Positions 34,560 through 46,887 of a DNA stretch of 64,000 bases are shown piece after piece. The notes below the pieces were generated by a model. It did no database searches, had not been told where the DNA came from, and saw only the letters and a list, made by a program, of their open reading frames with translations. The first letter of the stretch is position 1, and each line of letters starts with the position of its first letter. Both the position numbers and the translations under genes were made by a program. The DNA is from Palaemon carinicauda (lineage: Eukaryota > Arthropoda > Malacostraca > Decapoda > Palaemonidae), in assembly GCF_036898095.1 (NCBI RefSeq), contig NC_090730.1, positions 28,886,780 to 28,950,779 of the forward strand. Reading direction: 5' to 3'.

Positions 34560-36690
34560 CTCTGGAACTATGCGTGAAGAAAGTCTTTGCAATAGAAAGG
34601 TTGGCAGTATTCCCAGGAGTAGACATACTAGACAGCCGAGGTTCACATACAGTACTAAATATTAATAATCTTGTGTTTTGTTGAAACACTTGCTGTCTGT
34701 TGTAGGGTATGTACAGTATATAAAGTAACAATCTCTAAGAGGTTCGTCCATAACTCTTTATTTGTCGTCTCTGAATTTTCATTGAACATTTTCTCAGTTT
34801 TGATTATATTCATTTTCAGTCGTACGTTTCTGCATTCTGTATTCAGATCTAATATCATCTTTTTTAATTGCTTGTATAATTCACTTAACACAATTGTCAT
34901 CTGCAAGTCTAAATTTGTTTAGTAAGTGTTCTAACATAAGATTCATCTATTCCTTGTCTTTTAAGGGCTTTCAGTACTGCTGAGCTTTTGACAAAATCAA
35001 AAGCTTACTCATAGTCTATAAATTCCATAAATAGTGGTTTGTCATACTTTGTTGATTTTTCCATTTGCTGGTTAATTACATGGATATGGTCTGCAGTTGA
35101 ATACTCACGTCTAAAGTCTGCCTGCTCCCTTGGTTAATTAAAGTCTAGCTGCACTTCTATTCCGCCTAATATCTTTGTAAATACAGTATTTTATATATGA
35201 CGGATAGTAAACTTACTGAGCAGTAATTTTTTCAGGTCTTGTGTGTCTTTTTGTGAATCAGTATAATGATAAAGTTTATAGAAGCTGTAGGTATAGAGCA
35301 CTCTTGCAGACATTTGGTGTAGAGTTCAGTGAGTTTTACCACTATAAAATCTCCTCCATCTATTATAAAATCAATTGTCAGGCCACCTTCTCCTGCTACT
35401 GTACCTCTCTTCATGCCCTTTAATGCTTTCATTACTTCTCCCACAGTTACATATGGTGCTAGCTCAGGTGTTTCATTATTTCTATTGGGGAATTTATTTC
35501 TTATATCACTATTGTGTAGCATTGTATAGAAATCCTCAGCAATTTTTATCACTCCATCTCTAATGTTGACATTTCCATTTTCATCTTTTAAAGCAAACAT
35601 CTGTTGGCACCCTCTTCCAAGTCTTCTTTTCATCAATTAGATGCTTCATTATTTCTTTAATGTGTCCTCAATTTTGGTCTGATTGTGTTAATGAATATTT
35701 TGGCCATCTCTAACGTTATTTTTATTTTTATCAATTAAAGCAAACATCTTTTTTTTTCAATTAGATGCTTCCTCCTATCTTTAGTGTATCCTCAATTTTG
35801 GTCTGATTGTGTTTATGAATATCTTGGGTTTTTTAGGTTGTTTATAGTTTTGGATAGTGGTGCCAATTCTATTTCATCTCTTGGATTTTTCCATCATCTA
35901 CAGTCTTTTCTTTATTTGTTTTTTTGGTCTCCTGCTAGTTTTCTTTTATCTTGTTTAGGAACTTTTCCACCTATCTTTTGTGGTGATTCAATACAAATTT
36001 AGTTAAATTATGGTTCATTTCTTCTCTAATTGCTCCCATTTCATCATGTAGCTCGGAGTACCTATTTTGTATTGATAAACAAAGGTCTTCAGTTTTTTCT
36101 CTTGCTACAGGAGGCTTTATATTCTTTCTTAAAATTAATTTTTCTCTTCCCCTAAATCTAAACAAATTTCTTCTCACCCTTCTATGATCACTTGACTTTA
36201 ATTTGTGTAACACTGTTACATCTTTAACTAAATTGACTTTTTCAATGAGAAAAAATCTATTTTATTTTTGTTTTTCCATTTAGGCTGCTCCATGTTAATT
36301 TTCTGTTTCTTTTTATAAAAGGTGTGCATGATTTCAAGATGGTTTCTCTCAGTAAATTCTACAAGCATGTCTCCTCTGTCATTCCTTGTGCCTACTCCAT
36401 ATTTACCTACTGCTGATTCTTCTCTTCTCTTATTAGCTACTTTAGCATGATATCACCCGAAACAAACGTAAATTGAGTCTTATGTTTTTTGTTCATAGAT
36501 ACTGTATCTCCAAATCTTCATAAAAAGTTTCCATTTCTTCCTCTGTATGGGATGTTGTTGATACATACATTTGAATGAGCTTCAATTTATATTTCTTATT
36601 TATTTTGTTGATTAATCCTGCAACTTTCACTAGTTCTACAAAATTCTTCTGTTACTTGCAAGAAAACCCACCCTATTTTCTTTGATTGTG
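34560..36690 (-). mobile_element. Second dead non-LTR retrotransposon, endonuclease to RT (minus strand)
   Basis: Read on the minus strand from 36690, this begins with endonuclease-like text (VCINNIPYRG-like, GDIMLK, VGTRNDRGDMLVEF and NHLEIMHTF near 36300-36560). A linker follows (36213-35971, KLILRKNIKPPVAREK-like), then a finger region (35636-35232, MFALKDENGNVNIRDG, TVGEVMKALKGMKRGTVAGE). Next is the RT A-motif region EFIDYE-AFDFVKSSA near 35000 with a stop inside it, and DLNTECRNVRLKMNIIKTE near 34860. The catalytic YxDD box is not intact; sequence near 34900 only approximates it. The order endonuclease-linker-RT fits a LINE ORF2. Confidence 0.75.
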
Positions 36691-36702
36691 TCATGTATAA
36701 GT

Positions 36703-37693
<991 letters not shown>

Positions 37694-37841
37694 CAAAGAT
37701 GGTGAAGAACCAACGTTGCATAACATGCTGCGGGGCAGGAAGGTTAAAAGTGAAATGTATGTAAGACGTTTACCTATAGATGAAATTCCTGATGATGATG
37801 AGGGAGCTAGCAAATACCTTCATGAACTTTATATGTCCAAG
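37694..37841 (+). CDS. AGPAT3: AGPAT3/4-type acyltransferase, second visible exon
   Basis: This exon follows the CAG acceptor at 37691-37693 and takes up phase 2 from the previous exon (AC + C gives Thr). It reads KDGEEPTLHNMLRGRKVKSE and then MYVRRLPIDEIPDDDEGASK and YLHELYMSK, ending before GTAAGT at 37842 in phase 0. The blocks LHNMLRGRK and VRRLPIDEIPDD correspond to the LLGVLNGKK-like and VRRIPLEDIPEDD-like blocks of AGPAT3/4, on the cytosolic side after the acyltransferase domain. The length of 148 bp keeps the frame with both neighbours. No defect is seen. Confidence 0.92.
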
Positions 37842-39940
37842 GTAAGTGTAGTAGATAATGTTTGCAATTTAAATTTTTGGTATAGTAAATGATGTTTTGG
37901 TGTGTAAGGGGCCCTGCCGGAATGCCAATATATGGGGTTATAGGAAGAAAAACACAAAATCCTAAAAAAATTCACCGAGCTTCATACGGCTATGGAGAGT
38001 GTTTACAAAATATTTATTTCAAAATTCCTTTTACTTTCATAGTTACAAGGTAGTTAGAGAAAGTAACTCAATAAATGAAAAACATTGTTCCCTACAAGAA
38101 AATGCAGTTTTCTTCTATCGTAAATCTTGATACCTTTAATTATTATATTTTAATGTAAAACAAATTGTGACCAATGGCATCGATATAGTTTCCATGAGTC
38201 ACAAGACAATGTATTACACTGTAATTACACCCTTTGGCCTTCAGTCCTACCACAAACCTCATAGAGAGTACACGCTTGATTTTGACCTCTGACATTCACT
38301 CGTTTTTACGTCTATTCTCGGTTTTGGCAAGAATTTCATCATGCCAAAGAGGGAAAGACAATTTCAACATCTCACTAACATAAGGATGAAGAATACTTGC
38401 TCTAATAAGAGTTCAGAAGTGGGTAATATCGGCGAAATCAGCGGAATTAAAGGAGAGATGATGGAGTGACCGTCTTGCGTAAGGAAGCAAGATATTGAGT
38501 AAAGGGATCTTCATTTATGATTAGATTATGATAAATAACTTTATTTTGGTCTATTAATATCCAAAAAGGAACATAAAATTTTCAATATTAAACTTACCCG
38601 ATGATCATATAGCTGTCAGCTCTGCTGCCCGACACAAAAACCTACGGGCGGAATACGCCAGCGATCGCTATACAGGTGGGGGTGTACATCAACAGCGCCA
38701 TCTGTCAAGTAGGTACTCAAGTACTCGATGTCAACACAGAACCAATTTTCTCTCTGTCGTGCCACTGGCAAGACCTACTAAATACGCTGTTACTAACTGG
38801 ATTTGTTTTCACAACTATTTGGTGAAGTACACTATTCCAGTTTTGAGCTTTCGCTATGCAGGGGTTTTATCTTCATTTCAAAACTTGAACTCGTTTTGGA
38901 TAGATTTAATTATGGTGACAAAGAGAGTATGGACTCTCTTTCACTTTTAAATGGCCGACCCTTCCCTTAGACGGAAGTGTGTTTAGGTTTTTTAGTAATT
39001 TTGCTTAACACGTTATAGATCTATATATTTTATTTCTCTCCGCCTTTATTAGGCCTCTTCGATTAACTTTCCTTTTATTATAAACATATAAAAATAAATT
39101 TTTATGTTTTGTTTATATGCGACCTTTCCTGATAGGCGGTCCTAACTTGGAACCGAAGTTAATCAACGTTGAGCCCGTTATATCGTATTTAACCTTTAAA
39201 GAATTTAAAACTTTTTAAATTTAATGTTTTATGAAAGAATTTCTTTGATAGTCTCGTACTGTTTTCAAAGATGAACTAACGTTTAGTTTTTTAGTCTACG
39301 CAGTTGTTGACGTTCAGGACGTTCAACATGCGCTCTATCGTTACGATAGAGAGAGAGTGTATCACGGTTTCACTTTGCAGTAAGAGTAAACCGATTCTAG
39401 CGTTTCGTTCATTCTTTCTTAGCTTAAATGGTTTAAATTCTAAATTAAAGGAACTTTTTATTTGGAAAACCTTTCAGTTTTTTCCTTTAGCAAATAACAT
39501 GTTTTGACGATATATAATTGGGCTCTTCTCTCAGGTGCGAAATCTAGAGAGAAAGAGAGAGATAGAGACGGAGGGAGAGAGATAGAGACGGAGGGAGAGA
39601 GAGGAGGAAAAACGTTTCGTTCAAGCGGGTAACGTTGTTCTCGTTTTACTCTCCTCCCTAGTCGCTGTAGGGGAAGAAGGTAAAACGTTTCTATGGTTTT
39701 ATTCTTGTTCCCAGGCTATGTGCGGTGAGAGATTGTAAACGTAGTTTATTTGAACTAGTGTTTAGTCTCTTTCCCAGCCACTGAATTCTTTATCTTTATA
39801 TATGTTTTCTGTTGCATTATACGACTGTTTTCGCAATTACTACCTTTAAATGAAGGGTAGGATTGCGTGTTTCAGGTAGAAATCAGTAAAAGTTTCGATT
39901 TCAGTGAAATAAGTACAAAACAGAAAATCAAAGTGATAAA

Positions 39941-40955
39941 GTGATATGCGCAAAGTGTTACAGTGTTGCGTCCGAGGGTTCGTCTGTTCGTGCCTGTCGT
40001 TCACCTAGTCCGGGACCTCTTGCAAGCTCCCAAGCCCAGGGGAGAAGTAATGTCGAACGACTTATGGGTTCGTCAGGCCTTGATCAACGAACAGACGTTT
40101 TTCCCTCCGTGGTTTCGGGCGTATCTACCCAAGATCGCCCCACCCACACAAAGACGAGAGAGCCCATTTACTTCTCGTCTGCGGAAGAGGTTTCTCGTAA
40201 GAAACCTTGGACCAAGGTCTCGCAGCTTATTAAGTGCAAGTCGGTCCCTTCCGCGCAAGTCCAACGGCCCAGGTGTAGCCACTGGGTCAGTTCGGACTCG
40301 CTGCAGTCTTCCGATGACTGCACACCTCCTAAGAGAGGTAAAGCGGTACCGCAACAGGCAGTAACACCGTCTGTTGCCGCACCTGCTGCTGTAGACCCTA
40401 AGTGGTCTTTGCTACAGTCTATGCAGACACAGTTAGCATCTTTTTTGCAGGAGTATCGTGCGGAGAAGGTTGACGCTGCACCCGTTAGCCTACAACCTAC
40501 CACGGTTGTGCGCCCAGCAGACGCTGTGGCTGCCTGCTCCCACACTCCAGCTGTGAGAGCTCCTCCACCCATGCGCAGTCGACCCTGCCAGACGCATGCT
40601 GACGTTCACAGACGCACCCGTTAGCCTACAACCTACCACGGTTGTGCGCCCAGCAGACGCTGTGGCTGCCTGCTCCCACACTCCAGCTGTGAGAGCTCCT
40701 CCACCCATGCGCAGTCGACCCTGCCAGACGCATGCTGACGTTCACAGACGCACGGAACCCTCCGTTGACGTGCGTGTGCTACCACAACAACAGGAGGGTG
40801 GAGTTAAGCTGCCGTGTTTTGACACGGTGCGTCAGCCTCCGCAACCCACTGTGGTTACCGCCACTCGCCCGCAGCAGACTAGTCAGTCAGGAGTTGAGGC
40901 TTCCCCACACAGCTTTGGTTGTTGCCAGCTCACAGACTGTCAAGCAGTTACATGA
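39941..40955 (+). pseudogene. Gag-like ORF of DIRS element B, frame broken by a duplication
   Basis: The frame from 39941 runs 227 codons and starts MICAKCYSVASEG. It has a Ser/Pro-rich beginning, a middle with KRGKAVPQQAV and a helical segment WSLLQSMQTQLASFLQEYRA, then Pro/Val-rich text. It stops at 40624 because a 136-bp tandem duplication (40481-40616 repeated at 40617-40752) shifts the frame. The same protein text, starting at APVSLQPTTVV, restarts in another frame and is open to 40955. Position and composition fit DIRS ORF1; no known domain is seen. Further gag-like text with more repeats continues to about 42650. Confidence 0.6.
40481..40752. repeat. 136-bp tandem duplication in gag
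   Basis: Two head-to-tail copies, each running from CCCGTTAGCCTACAACC to GACGTTCACAGACGCA, appear identical by eye. The unit is not a multiple of three. Confidence 0.9.
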
Positions 40956-41212
40956 CGTTGCCTTCTGGTCTGCTACTAATGCACCAGTGCTGTATGTCCT
41001 CACGCACCTGTTGTGGTTGACAGTTCAGTTTTTTGACAGTTCACAGACTGTCAAGCAGTTACATAACGTTGCCTTCTGGTCTGCTGCTAATGCACCAGTG
41101 CTGTATGTCCTCACGCACCTATTGTGGTTGACAGTTCAGTTTTTGACAGTTCACAGACTGTCAAGCAGTTACATAACGTTGCCTTCTGGTCTGCTGCTAA
41201 TGCACCAGTGAG
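40925..41212. repeat. Tandem repeat of about 110 bp, 2.6 copies
   Basis: CACAGACTGTCAAGCAGTTA starts at 40931, 41042 and 41152 (spacing 111 and 110 bp) and is followed each time by the same CTTCTGGTCTGCTGCTAATG-type text. A further partial match, CACAGACTGTGCAGCAGTAC, occurs near 42252, so the unit derives from a repeated motif of the gag region. Confidence 0.9.
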
Positions 41213-42684
41213 ACCCTCACTGAGATAACCTAGCTTTTCTCGGACAAGGTTCCTGTAGATGAGAAAGTGCTGTTCTCCCTCCTACTGATATTCCTTTGAG
41301 GACTCTGTCATTTGGAGAGGAGCCTTAAGCTGCTTAGCCTCCTATGGACTTTAATTAAATCATGATGATTTTTTAAGGATCTTCGTCCGGATCTTGTAAC
41401 TGCTGCTCCTCGTTCGCCTCACGTCAGAACTTACACTAGGCCTAGCTACTTCGAAGCCGTTGTTGTTAAGCTAGTGCTCTCTCGCTCTCCTAGAGAGCGT
41501 TACGTCGGCTAGGCGACTGGTTTTTGCACCAGGAGGAGTTTTAGGGATACAGCCTTTTGATTTCCCTTCTTTTTATCTGGCTTTTAGAGCGAGAGTCTGA
41601 TAGGACACGAGAGAAGTTCTCAGCTTGGGAGTTCATGCCTCTGCCCAGGTAGACTTCTCAATTCTGGTAGACTCGGCCAGGCGCATAGCCAGGAGACGCT
41701 CCAGTTGTTTACAGGTCAACTTCTCAACTTTTGTCGAGCCTTTGAAGTTTTGCTGTACTATTATGTGACACATAACAAGGCTTCCAGGGATGGTAAATGG
41801 TTCCGCTTCAGTCGCTAACCCCGTCTGTTGCCACACCTGCTCCCGTAGACCCTAATGGGCTTTGCTGCAAGACATGCAGTCCAAGCTTGTGTCCTTGATA
41901 GAGGACTTAATACGGAGAAGAACCTTCTGGCCAACAACCTTCCTACCGGTTGGTTGTGCGCCCTGTTGACGCTGAGGTATCCTACTCGCGTCCGCCAGTT
42001 GAGGTGGTTCCTCCACCGATGCGACCCAGTGTGGGTTGCCAGTCGCACGTTGACGTTAAGCGACGCTCGGAGGTGGTTGTTGACGTTCAGTGTGTCACTA
42101 GGAAGACGTTCAACAACCAGCAGAGGTGACTTGTTGTGACGCAGTGCGTCAACCTCAGCAACCCGGTAGGGTGTTGACTGCACAACCCAGACAGTCTAGA
42201 CAGTTTCGGGTTGACGCTGTACTTCCTCGCGTCCCCATGGTTGTTGACAGTTCACAGACTGTGCAGCAGTACCATGATATTGCGTCCGGCTCCGTCACGC
42301 ATCCACCAGTGCGACCGGATTCAGCGAGTTAGACGTTGCCCACTCCGTTGCCGTTTCCTCATCAGTTTCGGATGAGGAACCCTCTGATTAGGACGTTGCT
42401 GAACAAGACGATCAACCCCCAGCCCTGCTATCCTTCCAGAAGATGCTGAAGAAGGAACGCTGCCCTGTCAGGCTGTGGATGAGTCTGGTAAGGACACTGT
42501 CATCCGTGGTTCAATTTGTGTCACTAGGAAGACTACACCTCCGTCCTCTTCTATACCATCTAGCTTTTCACTGGAAAAAGGACAAGACGCTAGAAGCGGT
42601 CTCGATCCCGGTTTCCGGAAAGATAAAGTCTGGTCTGACTTGATGAAAGGACTTTATCAACCTTAGAAAGGGTCTTCCCCTGAC

Positions 42685-43359
42685 TGTTCAGACTCCCAAC
42701 CACGTTCTCTTCTCGGACGCATCGGACGTAGGCTGGGGTGCGACATTAGACGGTAGGGAATGCTCGGGATTATGGAACTCGAGTCAAAGGACAATGCATT
42801 TCAACTGCAAGAAGCTACTGGCAGTACGTCTGACCTGGAAAAGCTTCAGGTCTCTCCTTCAAGGCAAAGTGGTGGAGGTGAACTCGGACAACACACGGCT
42901 TTGACTTACATCTCCAAGCAAGGAGGGCCCTACTCTCTGACATGGTACGAGATCGCAAGGGACCTCCTCACCTGGTCAAAAGGTCTAGACTTTTCACTAG
43001 TAACGAGGTTCATCCAAGGCAACTTGAATGTCATAGCAGATTGTCTCAGTCGAAAGGGACAAATAATTCCAACAGAATGGACCCTCCACAAGGATGTATG
43101 CAAGAGACTTTGGGCCACCTGGGGCCAGCCAACCATAGATCTCTTCGCAACCTCGATGACCAAGAGGCTCCCAATAGTTTGCTCACCTATCCCGGACCCA
43201 GCAGTAGTTCATATAGATGCCTTTCTACTAGATTGGTCACATCTAGATCTATATGCATTCCCTCCGTTCAAGATTGTCAACAAGGTACTGCAGAAGTTCG
43301 CCTCTCTCGAAGGGACAAGGTTGACGCTAGTTGCTTCCCTCCGGCCCACGAGAGAATGA
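42685..43359 (+). pseudogene. RNase H and methyltransferase-like segment of DIRS element B
   Basis: RNase H begins with HVLFSDASDVGWGATL (about 42700, first catalytic Asp). It passes in another frame through FNCKKLLAVRLTW, where the E position reads as K, and VEVNSDNTTALTYISKQGG (third Asp). The open frame from 42760 then gives TYISKQGGPYSLTWYEIARD, VTRFIQGNLNVIADCLSRKG and TEWTLHKDVCKRLWATWGQP. IDLFATSMTKRLPIVCSPIP, DWSHLDLYAFPPF and VASLRPTRE follow, a Dam-methyltransferase-like block found after RNase H in many DIRS elements. At least one frameshift separates the first part. The loss of the catalytic Glu and the missing RT mean it is inactive. Confidence 0.75.
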
Positions 43360-43399
43360 CTCACCGAGGTACTTCGATGGCTAGTAGACGTTCCCAGAA

Positions 43400-44490
43400 C
43401 ACTTCCCCTAAGGGTGGACCTTCTACGTCAGCCACGCGTAAAGAAGGTACACCAAGGCCTCCACGCTCTTCGTCTGACTGCCTTCAGACTATCGAAAGAC
43501 TCTCGAGAGCTAGAGGCTTTTCGAAGGAGGCAACCAGAGCGTTTGCTAGAGCAAGGAGAACATCCACCCTTAGAATCTACCAATCGAAGTGGGAAATCTT
43601 CCGAAACTGGTGCAAGTCAGTATCCGTATCCTCGACCAGTACCTCTGTAACTCAAATAGCTGACTTTCCCTTATATCTGAGGAAAGAACGATCTCTTTCA
43701 GCTCCCACTATCAAGGGTTACAGAAGCATGTTGGCATCAGTCTTCCGTCACAGAGGCTTAGATCTTTCCAACAATAAAGATCTACAGGACCTCCTTAAGT
43801 CTTTTGAGACCACGAAGGAGCGTCGTTTGGTTACACCTGGTTGGAATTTAGACGTGGTACTAAGATTCCTTATGTCAGACAGGTTCGAATCGCTTCAATC
43901 AGTTTCCCTGAAAGATCTCACCTTTAAGACTCTTTTCCTGATATGCTTAACCACAGCTAAAAGAGTCAGTGAGATTCATGCCTTCAGCAAGAACATCGGA
44001 TTCTCATCCGAAACGGCTACATGTTCTACAACTTGGTTTTCTAGCCAAACACGAGCTGCCTTCTCGGCCTTGACCAATATCGTTCGATATTCCAAACTTA
44101 TTGTATGGTTGGAAATGAACTAGAAAGAGTCTTATGTCCTGTAAGAGCTCTTAAGTTCTATTTAAAAACCTTTACGAGGCCCGTCTGAAGCTTTATGGTG
44201 TTCAGTTAAGAATCCATCTTTGCCTATGTCAGAGAATGCTTTATCCTATTTTATCAGACTGTTAATACGAGAAGCTCATTCCCATCTGAATGAGGAAGAC
44301 CAAGCTTTGCTGAAGGTAAGGACACACGAAGTTAGAGCTGTCGCAACTTCCGTGGCCTTTAAACAAAATAGATCTCTGCAAAGTATATTCGACGCAACCT
44401 ATTGGAAAAGCAAATCAGTGTTCGCGTCTTTTATCTTAAGAATGTCCAGTCTCTTTACGAGAACTGCTACACTCTGGGACCATTCGTAGC
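43400..44490 (+). pseudogene. Tyrosine recombinase of DIRS element B, two frameshifts
   Basis: Frame 42942-44123 includes the core-binding part (SALSD-like start, ARGFSKEATRAFARARRTST, YQSKWEIFRNWCKSVSV, APTIKGYRSMLASVFRHRGL) and the catalytic Arg at 43962-43964 in TTAKRVSEIHAF. The frame then departs near 44028. The frame from 44220 resumes with LLIREAHSHL and HEVRAVATSVAFKQ, giving the HxxR pair (His 44325, Arg 44334). The candidate nucleophile Tyr (44432-44434) is read only in a third frame, as VFYLKNVQSLYENC, after a one-base loss in a T run. All catalytic residues are present but spread over three frames. Confidence 0.8.
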
Positions 44491-44939
44491 AACGAGTGCA
44501 GTAGTGGTGAGGGCTCGACCACTACAATTCCCTAATTCCATAACCTTTTTTAATCTTTCTCTTGAAATGTTTTATTATTGTTTTTGGGTTGTCCGGAAGG
44601 CTAAGAAGCCTTTCGCATCCTACTTGATTTGGCGGGTGGTCAAAGTCATTTCTTGAGAAGCGCCTAGATTAGAGGTTTTGATGAGGACCTTTAGTATGGG
44701 TTGCAACCCTTCATACTTCAGCTCCTAGGAGTCGCTCAGCATCCTATGAGGATCGCGAGGCTCAGTAAGGAAGACGTACTTAAAAAGGCAGAGTAATTGT
44801 TCAAGTCGACTTCCTTACCAGGTACTTATTTATTTTATGTTTGTTATTTTGATAACTGCTAAAATGAAATACGGAATACTTAGCTCATAATAATGTCAAC
44901 ATGTAATGCTGGTCTCTACCCACCCCCCTGGGTGTGAAT

Positions 44940-45030
44940 CAGCTATATGATCATCGGGTAAGTTTAATATTGAAAAATGTTATTTTCATTAGTAAAATAA
45001 ATTTTTGAATATACTTACCCGATGATCATA
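44940..45030. repeat. Internal complementary region of DIRS element B
   Basis: TATGATCATCGGGTAAGTTT ... ATTGAAAAATG is the reverse complement of the element's left terminus, and the directly following TTATTTTCATTAGTAAAAT ... ATACTTACCCGATGATC is the reverse complement of its right terminus. The internal copy therefore matches a right-end to left-end circle junction, inverted, over about 85 bp. Confidence 0.85.
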
Positions 45031-45412
45031 AATTAAAGGACCCACCCGTCCTCCCCAATAGAGACCCAGTGGACCGAGGAGAAAATTGGTTCTGTGTTGA
45101 CATCGAGTACTTGAGTACCTACTTGACAGATGGCGCTGTTGATGTACACCCCCACCTGTATAGCAATCGCTGGCGTATTCCGCCCGTAGGTTTTTCTGTC
45201 GGGCAGCAGAGCTGACAGCTATATGATCATCGGGTAAGTATATTCAAAAATTTATTTTACTAATGAAAATAACATTTCATAATAATCATGATTTATTAAT
45301 ACTGTATTGTCTTTTTAAAGATACAAAGAAAAACTTTGAACGCTTGTATCTCACAACTATACTCATTGACATTCAAATTCTATAGACTCCCTTAGTTTGA
45401 AAGATATATCAT

Positions 45413-45655
45413 TGAACGGCACCTCGCTGTTCGGGGATTTTGACAGATGTCTCAATGGTGCGAGGCCTCTGGTTGTGAATAATCACGCCCCAGTATTATA
45501 TCGACACCTTATACGGTGAGCGAGCTGGGTTCAACCTGGCAGTCCCATGCAATTTTTTCTCTGGTAATATATAGCAGTTATATACAGTACCTTAGAAATA
45601 GTGCTAAAGGAGCATTTCACTGGGCGGCACGGGTCGGAGCCCAGAAATGACTTTT
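45413..45655 (+). repeat. Dispersed 240-bp repeat, copy 1
   Basis: This copy begins GAACGGCACCTCG and shares with 46640-46887 CACGCCCCAGT, GAGTGAGCGAGCTGGGTT-like text, ATGCAA-TTTTTTCTCTGGTA, CCTTAGAAAT and GGAGCATTTCAC through GAGCCCAGAAAT. It lies in the right half of the TIR element interrupted by DIRS B. No coding content. Confidence 0.7.
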
Positions 45656-45924
45656 AGAAAAAAAAACTTCATTTGATTGGAGGTCTACATCAAGTCTATA
45701 CAGTATAGAGTACTAATCCCAGGTCTTTATATTAATTATCAAGGGAGGAGATAGAATTTAAAAACACTCATTTTCAGGATAAATCGCCCTGGCGTCGCAA
45801 AACTGAAGGTTAGAGGCAAAAATCTTATGCAGTATTGAGATGTCCTAAGTCACCTTATTAAGTGGTATGATTGTCAAAGTCCTGTCCTTAAAATAACGGC
45901 ATTAGCCGGCCGGACCCCTTAAGC

Positions 45925-46639
45925 ATTTTCTTTCATGGATAACCATATAGTATGTCATGTCTAGAAGATCACCAACCCTTTGCATTTCAGATAGAAGATG
46001 GTAATAAGTTTTGTCTCTCACCAACCTCTTCACTCTCTGGTCTATGTTAACCAGCACTTCTCACTATTTATGGGATTTTATTCAAAGAAAGCAAATTTGA
46101 GGCTAGGAGGAGGATATTAGCTTAGAAGGAAAGAACATGTTGGTCACTTCTTTGGGTGATGTCACTGGCAGCAATGTGCGTAGTTAAAAGACCTGCTCTG
46201 CATGGAACCACAGTCATGACTAAAGCCAAGTAGTGCCCTCATTGTAGGTTGGAGCCAGGGTCCTACCACTTAACAGTTACCAAGCTGGCTACTGACAAAT
46301 TTGTCTGATGAAGCTTTGAAAATGGAAATACTACTCATTGAGTTACAAAGTCACATTGAAGTATTAGTTATTACTAGGAGACCCACTTGGTCAAAAAGGC
46401 ATTATTTTTGGAATAATTCATCATAATTTGGCACAAGATCATACCTCATTTTTTTGGTTGATTTAATATCTCTAGATGAACAATCCAGGTCTGGCACGTC
46501 TTCAAAAACACTGAAACACAAAGCTATGAAAACAACACGTCTGAATCTCACTGGTGCTTGAAAGGAATGTAGGAAGAATCGTGGGAAGTGGTAGGGGTGG
46601 GGGGAGGGTAGTCATAGTAGAAGGTAGTAGCCGGATGTA
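45925..46639. other. Unassigned intron sequence
   Basis: Intron between exons 37694-37841 and 47976-48195. No frame with recognisable features; sequence looks like old repeat-derived DNA without a clear relation to other parts of the window. Confidence 0.35.
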
Positions 46640-46887
46640 GAACGGCACCTCGTAGTATCGGGGGATACTGAGGAAGGAGAGGGCTAACTGGTGAGGGACC
46701 TCTGGTCGTGGTTCTAACACGCCCCAGTTACTATACCGACACTCAATTAGAGTGAGCGAGCTGGGTTTATTCCTGGCATTCCATGCAACTTTTTTCTCTG
46801 GTATATTTAACAGTATTTATACCTTAGAAATGGTGCTATAAGGAGCATTTCACGGAGCGACACAGGTCGAGCCCAGAAATAAATTTT
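46640..46887 (+). repeat. Dispersed 240-bp repeat, copy 2
   Basis: Same orientation and order of blocks as the copy at 45413-45655, diverged by substitutions and small indels. It may be a fragment of a second copy of the same TIR element. Confidence 0.7.

Larger units (their letters stand above)
38580..45277 (+). mobile_element. DIRS-like retrotransposon, family B, RT region missing
   Basis: The element is bounded by inverted terminal repeats of about 190 bp: the left end 38580-38760 (AAACTTACCCGATGATCATA onward) and the right end 45085-45277 are near-identical when one is inverted, including CTACGGGCGGAATACGCC. Inside, in order, are a long 5' leader with (GA)n, a gag-like ORF with tandem repeats, RNase H with a following methyltransferase-like segment, and a tyrosine recombinase. 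An internal complementary region lies at 44940-45030. No YxDD or other RT motif lies between gag and RNase H, so about 1 kb appears deleted. Several frameshifts are present. It sits in the intron between exons 37694-37841 and 47976-48195. Confidence 0.85.
37905..45924. mobile_element. Older TIR element split by a DIRS insertion
   Basis: TAAGGGGCCCTGCCGGAATG at 37905 and the reverse complement of sequence ending near 45922 (TTAAGGGGTCCGGCCGGCTA) are inverted termini, alike through the following ATGCC. Removing the DIRS element at 38580-45277 leaves a 1.3-kb element. Its left half has a 43-codon frame at 38341-38472 that starts MPKRERQFQHLTNIR, which might be the start of a lost transposase. 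Its right half has the 240-bp repeat at 45413-45655. Superfamily not determined; target duplication not clear. Confidence 0.45.

Noticed and set aside
40925..41212. Regular direct repeats resembling a CRISPR array
   Set aside because: Repeats are about 110 bp, continuous without unique spacers, and lie in a retrotransposon in a eukaryotic genome.
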